From Oreohelix idahoensis (Eukaryota; Mollusca; Gastropoda; Stylommatophora; Oreohelicidae): a DNA stretch of 64,000 nt. The stretch covers positions 186,001-250,000 of the forward strand of contig JAMPIV010005832.1 in assembly GCA_024509875.1 (NCBI GenBank). The letters run 5' to 3'. The first letter of the stretch is position 1. Every line of letters begins with the position of its first letter. The notes under the pieces are model-generated. The model ran no database searches and was not told the DNA's origin. It was given only the letters and a program-made list of their open reading frames with translations. The translations under genes were made by a program, and so were the position numbers. Below, in pieces: positions 11,344 through 23,590 of this stretch.

Positions 11344-12500
11344 ATGGAGAGTACACCGTCAAATAAATCTCGTACTGGTGCTCGCCCTGTGGAGCTCCAC
11401 CAGGCAGGTGCAGTGCCCGGCTCTGAGCCTCGACAGAGCCCACCCTCAGCTACTGGAGGACCCTCTAGACCGTCTTGTGGAGTCAGCAGACGGCGGAGGA
11501 GAACTACTGACCAAAACAAAACAGAAAAAGAGAAACCCAGAGTGCCACTTGTCATGATGCACTGGAATGCAGAGGGAGTGAACAGCAAGCAGGCTGGATA
11601 CAGCAAAAAGACAGAGCTGGAAAACATCTTGTATGAGAAGCAAGTCAGTGTTTGCTGTATCCAAGAGACTCACTTGAAAGCAGATCAAACCTTTAAAATA
11701 AGGGGATATCAATGCTTCAGATCCGACAGACAAGATAGACGAAAAGGAGGAGTACTTACTCTTGTAAGGAATAACATTCCTGCACACGAAAGGAAAACCT
11801 TCATGGATGGAGCAGAATATCAGCTGTTGCAGATAAAGGTAGACAAGATGGAAATAGAACTCCTGAACTATTACTGTCCAAACAACAAACCCCTGAGTCT
11901 CAGCTCTATACAGGTACCAGCCACCAACTTTATAGCAGTTGGAGACTTTAATAGCCACTCCCAGAGCTGGGGCTATAACCATCTGGATCACAGAGGTGAA
12001 GAGGTTGAAACTTGGCAAGATGATCACCCCCTAATCCTAGTCAATAATGCCACAGATACTCCTACCTTCTACTCCAGAGGATGGCACACAACTTCAACAC
12101 CAGATCTTGCCTTCTCCACACCAGATATAGCTGGATCTATTAGTAGAGAAGTAGGAGACCAACTAGGGGGAAGCGACCATCGCCCAATCTTTCTTACTGT
12201 CCAGAGTGCAACTCTCAGTACAGGCCCAGCCATTACAAGATGGAACTACAAAAAAGCTAACTGGGGTTTATTCAGGCATCAGGTAAACACGCTGCTGTCT
12301 ACCCTCAAGGTACAGAACAGAGACATTAATGAAGTGGTAAAAGACTTCAACAGATGCATACTACAAGCTGCAAAAGAAACCATTCCCAAAGGATGCCGGC
12401 GTAACTACATACAATACTGGTCCAGCACACTCCAAGAACGTCAGGAAGCTATGGAGAGGGCTAGAAAGGACGCAGAGTCTCAGCCTTCACTTGAAACACA
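11344..12500 (+). pseudogene. LINE endonuclease domain (APE-like)
   Basis: First part of the LINE ORF2. After a Ser/Pro/Arg-rich N-terminus (~70 residues) it shows the endonuclease/exonuclease/phosphatase signature motifs in order: MHWNAEG, CIQETHLK (metal-binding Glu), YYCPNNK, AVGDFNSHS, STPDLAF and the terminal GGSDHRPI. This enzyme nicks the target DNA to prime reverse transcription. The frame runs on to 12573, but the correct coding sequence changes frame around 12480-12500, where the RT-linker region begins in another frame. Catalytic residues visible by motif are kept. Confidence 0.85.
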
Positions 12501-14938
12501 ACAAATGGAAAAAGGCTGTAGCAGAGTTTCAGAGAACAAAGCTAGAAGAAAAACGGAAAAGCTGGAGAACTAAAACGGCATCGCTGAACCTTGAGAAAGA
12601 CAACAGGAAACTTTGGAGATTAGTCAAGTCTCTAAATGAAGAGCGTTCCTCACCTAGGCAGACTATCACATTGGATGAAGGTGGCAAACTTTTCAGAGGA
12701 AAACAAGCTGCAGACTTGTTTGCTAGAAGATACAGTTCAGAAAGCAACTTATCCATTAACATAGACCATCAGAGAGAGATAAGAAAAGAAATACTGTCAA
12801 CCATGGGACAGACAGATACTCCTGCCCCAATGAGGGAACCCATCACACTAGGAGAACTACAGAACGCTATTTCCAAGCTTAAGTTTCAAAAGTCACCCGG
12901 CCCAGACAAAATCAGCAACGAAATGCTAGTAAATCTGAGCTCAGCAGCAAAGACAAAACTGCTTGAGATATTCAACCACAGCTGGTTGAAAGGAACGGTA
13001 CCCCAAGTATGAAGAGAAGCCATCACAATACCCATACTAAAGAAAGGGAAATGTAAGACCGAGGCTGCAAGTTACCGGCCAATCAGTCTCTCAAGCTGTG
13101 TTGGGAAGACTATGGAGCGAATAGTCAACCACAGATTGAAATGGTATTTAGAGTCTGAGCAGATCCTGGTGCCGGAACAAGCTGGATTTAGAGAATGCTA
13201 CAGTATAGAAGACCAAGTTACTTACTTGTCTCAAGCAATAGAAGATGCCGTCCAGGAGAAGAAAAAGGTCCTAACGATCTGGGTCGACTTCAAGCAGGCC
13301 TTTGACAAGGTGTGGAAAGATGGCCTCATTGCAAAACTTAGGAGAAGTGGAATCCAAGGCAACATGATGAAATGGATCCAGTCATACTTGCATAACAGGA
13401 GAACTAGAGTCACTCTTGACGGTCTGCAGAGCAGAAAAGTGTTGCTCCATCAGGGGGTACCTCAAGGAGGAGTAATTTCCCCAACACTCTTCCTTGTTTA
13501 CATCAATGACCTGGTGAAAGATCTCCCCGCAGGAGTGAAAGCTGCCTTATATGCAGATGACCTAGTACTCTGGTGCGCTGAAGTAAACGTCACCACAGCA
13601 AATTATAGAATGCAGCGGGCAGCAGACATGCTAATGTCATGGACAGAGAAATGGCTTATCACAATAAACACAGACAAAACCTCCACAACACTGTTCTCCC
13701 TCGCCCCCAAGGACAAAGCAGCTAACATACACCTAGGGACAACCGTGATCAAGGAAGAAAGCTACCCCACCTATCTTGGGGTGACATTTGACCAAAGGCT
13801 TACATGGAATAAGCATATTGAAAATGCAGAAGGAAAGGCCCGAAGACGACTAGGCATACTCAGAAAATTAGCAGGTACCAACTGGGGAGCAAATGAACGA
13901 AATCTAAAGAAGATTTATAATGGAGTAATAAGACCACACTTAGAGTTTAGCTCAGCAGCATGGCCATCAGCTGCTAACTCACATCTGCAGTCTTTGGACA
14001 AGGTGCAAAATCAAGCTCTCAGGCTCATTACAGGAGCCATGAAAACTACACCAATATCAGAGATGCAGAAGGTTGCTGGATTACAGACATTGTCCCATAG
14101 AAGAGACACAAAAACCATGATCCAGATGGAAAAGTACAACAGTATGCCAATGCACCCAATGAAGGCAAGACTAGATGATCTGGCATTGGGACGTCTAAAG
14201 CGTAGCAGCTTTGTGCATCGTGGAAAAAGACTTAAAAGACAGCATCAAGAAGACCTATCCATGAAGACAACACCACTGAAGCCCACCCTATACCCTGTAC
14301 CATGGGAGCAGGCCAGCAATGCCCTCCAAATTAATACATCAGTCAGTGGTCTCACAAGTGGATGTGAGTATAATGATCTGCAAAAACGAACTGCTACTTT
14401 GAGTATGATCCAAGAAAGCTATCCCGATCAATCATGGATACATGCCTATACAGATGGATCAGCAACAAATGCTGTTAGGAATGGAGGTGCCGGTATCTTT
14501 ATCTCATATCCTGACAACCACTATGAGACTAGGCACATTCCCACTGGTAAATTCTGTTCCAACTATACAGCTGAGATTCAAGCTCTAGAGCAAGCTGCAA
14601 ATATGATTTATAACACCAACTCTGACTGCCACCAGGTAGTCATCCTCACAGATGCACTGTCTGTCCTGCAAGCTCTCAAGGGTGATAAACTCCCGCATCT
14701 GAGAAATGAACTAAACAAGGTAGCTGCCAAAAAGAGAACCATACTTCAGTGGGTACCATCTCATTGTGGTGTACCCGGAAATGAAAAGGCAGATAAACTT
14801 GCAAAAAAAGGAGGAGAATGTGAACAAGAAGATAATGAAGTCACATACTTTGAGAAAAAGAGAGCTATCCAGACTATCAGAAGAGAACAGAACCAACCCA
14901 AAGACGACTATCACACTCTCGACCGGCGGGACAGATAA
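12491..14938 (+). pseudogene. LINE reverse transcriptase and RNase H
   Basis: Second part of ORF2, in one frame but interrupted by TGA at 13010-13012. The linker is basic (12491-12830). RT motifs follow: FQKSPGPDKISNEML (motif 0/1 region), EQAGFRE, WVDFKQAFDKVW (catalytic Asp), GVPQGGVISP and ALYADDLVLW (YADD box, ~13549). RNase H follows: HAYTDGSATNA (~14443), NYTAEIQALE, VVILTDALSV and LQWVPSHCGVPGNEKADKLA, giving the D-E-D-H/D set. A further frameshift near 14915-14935 separates it from the C-terminal motif. It copies the LINE RNA into the nicked target. Confidence 0.85.
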
Positions 14939-15195
14939 CTATTTTTCGACTCAGGACAGGGCATAACAAACTGAATAAACACATGCACAAGCTACGATTG
15001 TCTGCTTCACCACTGTGCACATGTGGATTAAACGAACAAACTGCTGAGCATGTTCTACAGGATTGTTCTCTGTATGACCAGTTAAGAAAGATATACTGGC
15101 CCAATGACTCAACACTAAACTCAAAGCTATATGGAGCTAAAGAGGAACTTCAAACAACAGTCAAATTCATCATGAGAACTCGTCTGACGGTGTAA
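14939..15195 (+). pseudogene. LINE ORF2 C-terminal Cys/His motif
   Basis: Continuation of ORF2 in a shifted frame. It holds a CTCGLNEQTAEHVLQDC motif (CXC...H...C), found at the C-terminus of many I/Jockey-type ORF2 proteins just after RNase H. The frame ends with TAA at about 15193-15195, ~20 bp before the GAA tail. The role of the motif is uncertain; nucleic-acid binding is usually assumed. Confidence 0.75.
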
Positions 15196-15232
15196 ACATC
15201 AAAGATGCGATCGCAAGAAGAAGAAGAAGAAG

Positions 15233-16487
15233 AATTCTTTTGATACATAATCCCCTGTTTAAACAAACCCGTAGTCATATCACATTGTAAACAATGACGC
15301 GCGGCCCGGCCGTTAGACAACAAATGGCTTGTGACTTGCTCAGGAATGTGTGTTACAAGATGGTAGCCGATGATACGGGTTTAAGCCTCTTAGATGTCGA
15401 GTACAGAGCGAGATAAGGAACAATGGACCCCACCATAGTGCGCATGGCACGCAAAGCGACAAAAGACAGAAAGCTTTGTGACAGAGGAGGCGTAGGTTTC
15501 TACATCAAACACCTGTTTGTCGTGCAAAAGGACATGCAGCACGACATTGAAAGTTGTTGCGAGAGCCCATCCCCTTTTCGCCAGTGACACGCACTGATTG
15601 GGGACAAAAGAGGGCCAAGGCCAAAACCACAATATGGATGCCTAGCGATTGGTTTGTAGGCGGAGTTATACGTCACACAGCCAATGTCGGAACACATTGG
15701 TAACCAAAAATATAATATACCGCGATGTTTGCCAGAGATCAGTACGAAATGTCCAATATCCTGGTGCAGAAAACGTTTCCAAAGAGCTTAGCCTGAATAA
15801 ACTTGTTCATTTCTGTTTGGATAATTAATTCATTTCTGTGAAGTTCATAGTGTTCTTAAAGAGTTTGCTAAGGGAAAAGGAGGTTAGTAAATCTTTAAAA
15901 AAAACTATTAATAATTTTCCTTAGTCTTTAAGCTGAAATTTACTTTTGCACTTAGCATCATAGCTAAATGTGCGGAAGACAGTTTTTCCATTAATCCTTC
16001 TCATAAACATTAAATACATCAAATGATTTTCCTCTAAGATGAGGTAATTGATAGTTCATACTTCACCTTCATCTAGAATGTTAGATCATCATTACATACT
16101 TACATGTGCACACACTCTCATGCGCAATATATTTAACACTTCTCATTTGCGTCTCATATCATATATAATTACTAGATAATTAAACTCACAGAGATCAGTA
16201 GTAGAGGAGTATTATAAAAGAAAGCCAACCAATGATATTAGAGGTGAAACTTACGAAACCCCTGTGTGTGTCTTCAGTGTGTCCAACAGAAGTCCGAGTC
16301 TACACCTTATGTGTCTGGCGTCTGACCAGAAAGAAACTAGCAAAGGGTACGTCTGGATAGCAGAATTCGCAATTAAGGACATCCTTTACTTCCTCAGTTA
16401 AGAAGGAAGATTTCTCGCCTGCGTTTTACACTGGGATTTCGCAGCATTTTATTCACTGCTTATCAATTGCTCAGAAGTCGATTTTCT
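15233..16487. other. unassigned sequence with LTR-like signals
   Basis: No reading frame with a recognised domain. 15297-15690 is GC-richer than its surroundings; a TATA-like stretch (about 15709-15720) and an AATAAA (about 15796) follow. This order resembles a promoter plus polyadenylation signal of a decayed LTR, but I find no partner copy in the window. Confidence 0.3.
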
Positions 16488-16800
16488 TCTTTACATCAAG
16501 TACAACTCACTCAATAACGTTTTCCCTGAGTCAAGAGTATATAATCCCAAGCGGATTCTCATTATTATATCAAGTTCAACGCACTTGAAAGCATGTTTTA
16601 TGAATCAAGATTTCATATTTATAAGTTGATTCTCATATACAGCTAGCAAGTTCAACGCACTACAAAGCATATTTTATGAATCAAGATTTCATATTTACAA
16701 GTTGAGTCGCATATACAGCTAGCAAGTTCAACTCATTCCAAAGCATATTTGATGAATCAAGAGTGCATACTCAAGTAGATGAGTCTACATACCAAGATCA
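16488..16800 (+). repeat. tandem repeat, about four units of ~78-80 bp
   Basis: Units begin near 16495, 16570, 16648 and 16726 and share 'caagttcaacgcactnnaaagca', 'atgaatcaagatttcatatt' and 'tcatatacagctag'. The two middle units are nearly identical; the outer two are diverged. Confidence 0.7.
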
Positions 16801-17188
16801 TTTCGTGAAAATCTCCAGTCTAGCCAGTATCTTTCAGAGATCAGACTGCAGTCCTTTTTTCTGAGACAATTGTCAACGGGTTGTCAACACTTCAGAGAGA
16901 TTGGCAAACGATTGAAGGACTGTATATCGCCAAAGTTCTCATTAATGCAACAGTTTTCATCAGTACGTCCTCGTCTTGGAGATAACCCACACAACATACC
17001 ATATACCTAAATTGGACAGTCTATACATATCTCTGTATCATCATACAGTGAAGGAGGATTAAGAGACTCATAGTCAGTGTAGATTGGACATCAGTGTGGT
17101 AACACTCAATATATCACATCATTACTTCACTGTTCACATTGCTTAATTCTCATAGTTAACTAACTACATTATTTATATCTCATCCGTG

Positions 17189-17254
17189 TGGGTGTGGGTG
17201 TGTGTGTGTGTGGGTGTAGGTGTGTGTGCGTGTGCGTGTGTGTGTGTGTGTGAA
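17189..17254. repeat. GT microsatellite
   Basis: Imperfect (GT)n with interspersed GGGT, TAGG and GC units. Confidence 0.9.
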
Positions 17255-17636
17255 TAGTGTTTCACCGTAATCACTTTGTATTTCTCTACTAACCCTATAT
17301 GAGTAAATATTTAACTGATATACCCAATAACCGTTTGATCATTATCTAGTTCGTTAATGTATCACTCGTGCTGTCGGTGTTAAATAGTTACATATATGTA
17401 AAATTATACATTTAGAAGAGATTGGGGGCTCTTTCTTTCTTTACGGGATCTGCGGACAGAAACTAAGGTCGTGGGAAAATAGAACACTTTCCATAATTCA
17501 CTAGAAAACACTGTCCAGTGAAAAGCATTCGCATTCTCTTCTTCTTGTCCTTATCTCAAATAGGTCTCTTTCTGTCTTAACGAGTTAATTCTGGAGAGCT
17601 TGTTGATACAATTCCACAGACCATCCCCAGCGACTG

Positions 17637-17950
17637 TTGCAGTTGCACCAATATCAACTTACGACACTCTCCATAGTTGGAGAGCCCCCTTGGATGGCGG
17701 AGAGGGCACAGTATGCCACACACATCTTACTCCTAGCTAGGGACCAGATGTGACGATCCTTTAAATGCAAGCCAAGCTGGAGAAACTGGAGCTCATAACT
17801 TCAACTCAACGTGTTTCGGAATGGCAGAAAAGCTTCAGGAAAAGCCTAGACCTACAGTGTAGATAATAACAAGGAGTCTTCAACTTGGTATTGGCTGGTA
17901 AAGAACGAGAAGCTCAGCAGACCTAGTTAAACAACAACAACGGGAAACAT
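17637..17950 (+). mobile_element. LINE 5'-leader fragment
   Basis: Diverged copy of 10908-11170 of the LINE leader, sharing 'catagttggagagccccc', 'aactggagctcagaac'-like and 'atggcagaaaagc' in the same order. No endonuclease or RT sequence follows. Confidence 0.65.
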
Positions 17951-18588
17951 TTGACCGCAGCTATCACTCGCCACAGATGTATATTTTGGGCTGTTTTCTT
18001 CAGCTCTGAGGTTACTTTATGTGTATGGGGCATCTTATTTTGTTTTCCTGGGAAAGAGCAGAAGATCTAGGTACTGGTAGACCAGGTGTCACGGAATTGT
18101 CTCCCCTCCTGTGCAGTAATGGTGAATAATGGCCAAACTTAAAGTAAACTGATGAGGGTATTCAAAGGTATTAACCCTCGTTCAAGATTACTCTTGACAG
18201 AGATTTAAATATAAGAATAATGCATCTATTTCAAGGAGTCTCACAGGAATTTTAGAAAACAAACATAACAACTGAGATCATCTAAAGTGTCATACACTTT
18301 ATACTTTCCCGCCTTTTCTGTGAGGAAAATAACTTTGCTCGTATAGTCTGAGCCCCAACTTAAAGGATTCAGTAAAATATTACTTTAATAGCTCTGTGTG
18401 TCTAAGTATTTAAAATAACTGAGTCATACGGGTGCAATTCATTCAATAATGATTAGATCAACTATCAATTTGTAGTTACAGATAACAAATTTAATAGTAT
18501 TAATTTAATAGTTTCAGTTATAGTTAAAAGTTAAAATAGAGTGGCGTATGAATAAAGATGAATCATTAAAAAAAGTTATTTGGCTGGG

Positions 18589-18589
<1 letters not shown>
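17951..18589. other. unassigned sequence
   Basis: AT-rich, no gene or clear repeat border seen. Confidence 0.4.
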
Positions 18590-18620
<31 letters not shown>

Positions 18621-18622
18621 AA
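18590..18622. repeat. CA/TA compound microsatellite
   Basis: (CA)n directly followed by (TA)n. Confidence 0.9.
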
Positions 18623-18794
18623 CAATACAGAAGGCTAAAGAAGCTTTCTTTGGATTGGGAAATATATGGAGATCAAGAAGAGTCCCACACAAAAATCAGA
18701 ACCTTCAATCAAATGTAAAGTCAGTCCTATTGTATGACTCTGAACAACAGAAACAAAAATCATAAAGCCTCACACTTCAATAAATAAGTTTTAA

Positions 18795-18945
18795 TAACAT
18801 ATAGTCTCATAGCAGATATTGCCGTAGGGGAGTGAAGTGTTAGAGACTACAATGCTAGCTTGAGAGGTGGGGTAACCAGTTCCCCTCCTGGCTACCTTTA
18901 CCTTTCCTAATCCAAGAGCAGTGTCAAGTATACTGTCACATAGGT
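18795..18945 (-). mobile_element. SINE family S2, copy 1 (body only)
   Basis: Matches 23318-23470 and 33440-33570 ('ctcatagcagatattgccgt', 'gtgttagagac', 'ggtaaccagttc', 'ctttacctttcc'). The tRNA-like head present in the other copies is missing here. Confidence 0.55.
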
Positions 18946-19139
18946 TTTATGAGCAATAAATTGCCTATATCTTCTTCTTTTTCTGTCACCCGTATCCTCT
19001 ATTTTTATTATCACTCTTTACCTTTCCCCTGTAATTTTCGCATCAATTCGTTTGCGAGTAATAATATTTTTCCCATTATCACTTCGCCAGTTTCGTTTCT
19101 CATTTAGAAACGCATTTCATTGCTGATTAAACTGAGAAC

Positions 19140-19335
19140 GCAGTTATGTAAATTAATATGAAACAAATATAAAGGTATGTTATCAGGCACTCGCAGGAAA
19201 TAAAGAAGTAGAACACCAGACAACAGAAAAACAACAGACATGAGTGGCTTACCCAGGATTTGAACACTGGACCTTCCGTGCGACAACCCCGCCTAGCCAT
19301 GCAAGCGAATCACACTATCCGCTCTGCCATCTACG
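19140..19335 (-). mobile_element. tRNA-derived SINE, family S1, copy 2
   Basis: Same organisation as 1010-1210: body with 'ataaaggtatgtt', 'caggcactcg' and 'aaaacaacag', then a minus-strand tRNA-like head whose box B lies near 19252-19266 (degenerate) and whose box-A-like part lies near 19315-19330. Confidence 0.65.
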
Positions 19336-19575
19336 CATCATCAAAAAATGATGTTTCAATGGCAGGTCAATAGTGCGAACCATAATACACGACACCAGAA
19401 GTCCTCCATGGGCAGTTCAGCCTATTAATGACGCAATCACTTCTGTTGTATTTCTATCAAGCAGTATAGGCCGAATCCAACAAGACCCTTAGGACCTTAA
19501 TACTGTGTCCAGTAAATGATAGTAGACTAGAACAGTGAGAACAGGATAGTGGGTAGGTTTGGTATTGTACAAACA

Positions 19576-19620
19576 TTTATTACAAATAAGGGAGGGAAAC
19601 CCTCCCTTATTTGTAATAAA
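19576..19620. repeat. perfect 21-bp inverted repeat with 3-nt loop
   Basis: Arms 19576-19596 and 19600-19620 are exact reverse complements, separated only by AAA. Each arm is AT-rich outside and GGGAGGG-rich inside. Confidence 0.95.
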
Positions 19621-20259
19621 CGCAGTTATGACGTAACGTGCCAGCGCCTACCCGAAACGCAGAGTGTTAGGATGCATTCCGTCAGACAGGGGAGCAGACA
19701 GCTGTCTACAGTTTCGGCTAAGTTTCTGAGCCTGAAGTGTGAGAATTCACTCCGTCAGACATGATGAGGAGACATTTGTCTGGTAGTTTGCATCTGACAT
19801 GTAGTTTCCAAGGTAGATTCTCAGTGTCAGGTGATATGACACTCACGCTCCACGGCCAGAGTTGGCGTAAGGTGCGAGAAAGCAAAGTGTCAGTTATGGT
19901 TCTCAGGATGAGTTTCTCGGAGTAGGTGCAAAAACTGCCCCTGCAGTGCAGACAAGTTGTCTACATTTGCATCTGACACGTAGCGCTTCCGCCGTTTCTT
20001 AGACGGAGGTGTCAGAGACGCAAGGTGGCAGTTATGGCATGCGTTTAGGTGTTAAACGTAAGCGTTAAAGACGGAAAAAGGGGACGGAGATCAAAAAAAG
20101 GTAAAAAATATTATGACTGAAACACTAAAAAGACGCAAGGAAAAAAAAAATTCACGTCCTAGTTGCACAATGTAAGGAAGCTATGGCGTAGTTTTCGGAA
20201 ATAGCGCACATCTTTGTCTGGTAATAGATATTAACCAGAGTTTGAAACTTTCTTTTCAT

Positions 20260-21960
20260 TCTCCAACTTGCAGTAGACAGAATCACTCGTGCTAGTGAAT
20301 GAAGCTTGTATAGCGAAGTCATTAGTTTCTCGTCAAATTTTACCGAGCTTTTAAATACCTATCTAGTGAATTATCCTAGTCGTTGTGAAACTGTAATTCT
20401 GTTTGGAGGTAAAATATCATATATATAACATCTAGTATTTTGTGAAGTGTTTAAAGTGTTAACTTGCTTATTTCATTTTGCTAGTTAGATTTGTGCAGAG
20501 AGTTAATAAATACTTAAGTCTGTATTATTTTATAATGACGAGTTACAGTGGAAAACAGAAATTATATTTCTAGCTTAAACTCAGTCGGCTATTAAGGAAT
20601 TTAATTTAACTGCTATCTCAATAATGCAGTCTTGGGGAACTAGTACTTATGAAAACTAACTGGGTAAGAGGTGCTGTGGTGGTCAGAGAGATCTGACCCA
20701 TTCTGTGTATTGTTGATGTGTTGTGCTGTGTGTAAGAGTGGTGCAGTAAATAGATTACTGACACAGCGCACAAATTTTGTTTCAGAATTGTGAGTTTCTG
20801 TTGTGGCACTAGGGTAGTGCCACATAAGTAATCAAGATTGCACAAGCAGATGTGTGTGCAGCCAAACAGTGTGTCGGTGCAGTCTACCATTGTATTCTAG
20901 CTACCGAGAGGAGTGGGCCACCTGAATCCAGCATTAGATCTTCGCAGACAAGATGAGTGATTTAGTGGCCTGCTGAGGATTCACCATACTCCTAAAGAAT
21001 TTATAAATATTTCCCCTCATAAATATATTGAATTTTGGGAAAGATACATTTATTAAAGTTCATAAAACAATGGACAAAGCTTGTTCTAGTCACAGAGTGG
21101 GTGTGATGACACCACCCCAACAGCACATCCAGTAATAGTTTCCCAGAGACAGTAGAAATATAATTAATATTAACCAGTCTGATAAAATACTTGTTTACAC
21201 ATATTCCATTTTATTATGCCATATATTTATGCATTCCATTTATAACTCCATAACATTTCATATGTTCTGACCAACTAAAACATTGGTTCAGAACAAATAA
21301 ATTTAAAGAAAATTTTAATATTTAAACTAAAACAGCCTGAGTTAGTTCAGTGTGTTATAGAATTTTATTAATATTATTAGACATTAATTATCTGTGTGTG
21401 TTTGTATATTTTACTACAACACATTACATTTCAGTACCCTAGACCTTTTAACGTAGCTACATTCACTTTAGTAAAAAAAGATATGTTTGAGGTTGTAAGT
21501 GGTAGTAAGAAGGGCCTTCTGTAATTCACATCTACATTTATCTCAGGAGCCTTCACAGCTGACCTCATACATTACACTAAGTAACATCACAACCATACAG
21601 TACCATCAAAACCACTACACTATTCATATAATCATTGTCATAGTTTTTTCCCACGTCTGTACGTCTAACTGTCGTCTTATGCGTGTATATATGTGAGTGG
21701 ATATATATATATATTTCATATATATGTGGGGTAGACCGTCTGACTCAATCTAAATCTGTCGTAGAAGATAGGTGAAAGAGAGAAGATTTTCTTGATTTCA
21801 GAGACAGCCTCTACCACATTTCTACCATCTCACTCGTGGAAATCTATTGCTATTATTACTTCTCACTGTGACTATCACTCATTCTAATCTATTCAGAAGG
21901 GACCAACCCAGGTCTTAATTCTCCTATCAAAAATCTACGATATATACATTTCCAGCTGTG
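20260..21960 (+). repeat. dispersed repeat R, copy 1
   Basis: Segments match 28090-30206 in the same order: 'gttacagtgga..cagaa..tataatttctagct..aaactca' (20546-20585), 'cattgtcatagttt...cgtacgtc..aactgtcgtc' (21627-21675), and 'ccatctcactcgtgraaatctatt ... agaagggaccaa ... cttaatt ... atctacga' (21827-21945). No protein domain is visible. It may be a decayed LTR-element end or an unknown transposon. Confidence 0.5.
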
Positions 21961-22184
21961 TGGACTGTAGCGTGAAGCCACCGTGTTTCCAATCCGCTAC
22001 CTTTGCCGCCAGAAGCCTGACTCTAACCAAAGATGCTCTCATAAATAGGTGGTTGTCTAAAATAGAAGGATTGTAGTGGTATGACAAGATCACTAATGTG
22101 GAACTGATGATACGAACCAGACAAATTCCAGAAAAACAAGAAATAAGTAGAGACGCTGAAGATGGGGATAGGACACACATTGAG

Positions 22185-22402
22185 CAAACCTGCTGATAGC
22201 TTTATCAGGCAGTCCTTGTACTGGAATCTCCAGGGTAAGAAAGGAAGAGGAAGACCAAGAAATACACAGAGAAGAGAACTGAAGGTTGATACGAAGAGGA
22301 TGTAGAAGATATGAAAAAGACCTTGACCTGATGGCACAAGGCAGGAAGGCTTGGCATAAAGCAAATGTTCCTTAGGGAGTTGAAATAGAATGATGATGAT
22401 GA
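22185..22402 (+). mobile_element. LINE 3' end with (GAT)n tail
   Basis: Contains the basic C-terminal-tail sequence shared with 640-765 and 33662-33745. It ends 'atgttccttagggagttgaa' and a GAT-repeat tail at 22391-22402. Microsatellite tails of this kind are typical of CR1/L2/RTE-like LINEs. The copy is 5'-truncated and has no intact frame. Confidence 0.6.
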
Positions 22403-22405
22403 TTA

Positions 22406-23314
22406 GTAAAGTAACTTACATTCCGTTACGTTGTTTATTTTCAGTATTAAAAAATAGGGAGAAAGGGGGTGGGGGATTTGTAACGTCGCGTAAGGGGGCG
22501 GGGTTGGTGGTGAATTTTTGTTACAAAATGTGACAAAGAGGAAGGGAGGTTTAAAAAATGGCACAAATTGCGTGACGTCATATGTCGACGACCCTAAAGA
22601 ACGGGATAGAAGAAAGACGAGTCGCATGCGACTGAGTAAGAATCGTCAAACAGTAAGTGAGACAAATGACCCTGGTAACGACAATTTCTGCTGCAATCCT
22701 CAAACGTCGGATTTATCGATGAAAATTAGGGGCTAAATTCTCCTAAATGGCGGCTAGTGAGAATGGCAAGCGCAGTTCGCAATTATTCGGGCAATGTTCA
22801 GCTAGAGAAGAGAAAAAAAAAAAAGTCAACGATGAAGAAAGAACGAGTGCTGTTTAAAAAAAAAAAATGTGTTCACGTTTTCAGGGCGAGTTCTCAGAAT
22901 AATCTCACTTCCTGCCCCAGCGAGTGCAATCGAGTGGCTGCAATAATGACTAAATGAAAGTGCGCGCGGTCATAATAAACGGGTTTTGAAACGGCATTTG
23001 GAAAAAAATCTGTCCACGTCTTTCTCCAAAGGGATGCTTTGGCAACGCCAGAATGAATTGGCGGCTTTGTTCTAAAAACTGCAGGCATAATTCGCTCATT
23101 AACGTTCCGTCTTGCCTCAATTTTCCGCTGGACTCGCAATGCACTGAAATTGCAGGATGTCAGGAAGAACTGCTGGTGAACATTTTAATAGCCGTCCCTA
23201 TCAGTGAATTCCATTTGCGAGTGAACTTACACGGCAATAATTTTCCCTTCATCGAAAAGTGAAAAAGAGGATTTGTCATGAAAAAGCCCAGTCAGTACAA
23301 TTAGTTCTGAAGTA
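22406..23314. other. unassigned sequence
   Basis: Mixed composition with A-runs (22810-22822, 22855-22867). Open frames here lack recognised motifs and overlap on both strands. I do not call a gene. Confidence 0.4.
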
Positions 23315-23590
23315 AGCTGATATTAAAAGGTAGTCCCATAGCAGATACTACTGTAGGGGGTGACGTGTTAGAGACTTCACTATGATGGGGCTTGGATTAA
23401 GGAGCTGGAGTAACCGGTTCTCTTCTTCACTGTCTTTGCCTTTCCTTATTAAAGAGCAGAGTCAGTTACCTCTTTACAGCTGGGTAGACTGGAGCTAGGC
23501 GCTACCAGGTTTTGAACCCGAAACCCGGTAACTTTGCCTCGAGAAGCAAGCGCGCTAACAACTCTACCACTTCGAGCTCAGGTTTCACAC
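23315..23590 (-). mobile_element. tRNA-derived SINE, family S2, copy 2
   Basis: Minus-strand tRNA-like head at about 23500-23580: box-A-like 'gtggtagagttgttagcgc' then box B 'GGTTCAAAACC' (near 23508-23519). The body extends left to ~23318. Related copies are at 18795-18945 and 33432-33650. Confidence 0.6.

Larger units (their letters stand above)
10481..15232 (+). mobile_element. I-group LINE, nearly full length but mutated
   Basis: Leader from about 10481, endonuclease, reverse transcriptase, RNase H and a C-terminal Cys/His motif, ending in a (GAA)n tail at about 15216-15232. Endonuclease, RT and RNase H in this order is characteristic of the I superclade of LINEs (I, Nimb, Ingi, Loa). 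The coding sequence carries at least two frameshifts and one nonsense codon, so this copy is inactive. I see no ORF1 with a recognisable RNA-binding motif; the open frame 10941-11276 has no known domain. The 5' edge is placed where the preceding LTR repeat ends. Confidence 0.8.

Noticed and set aside
22757..22957. Short plus-strand frame 22757-22957 and neighbouring minus-strand frames to 23144
   Set aside because: Overlapping short frames on both strands, no domains, start context or repeat support.
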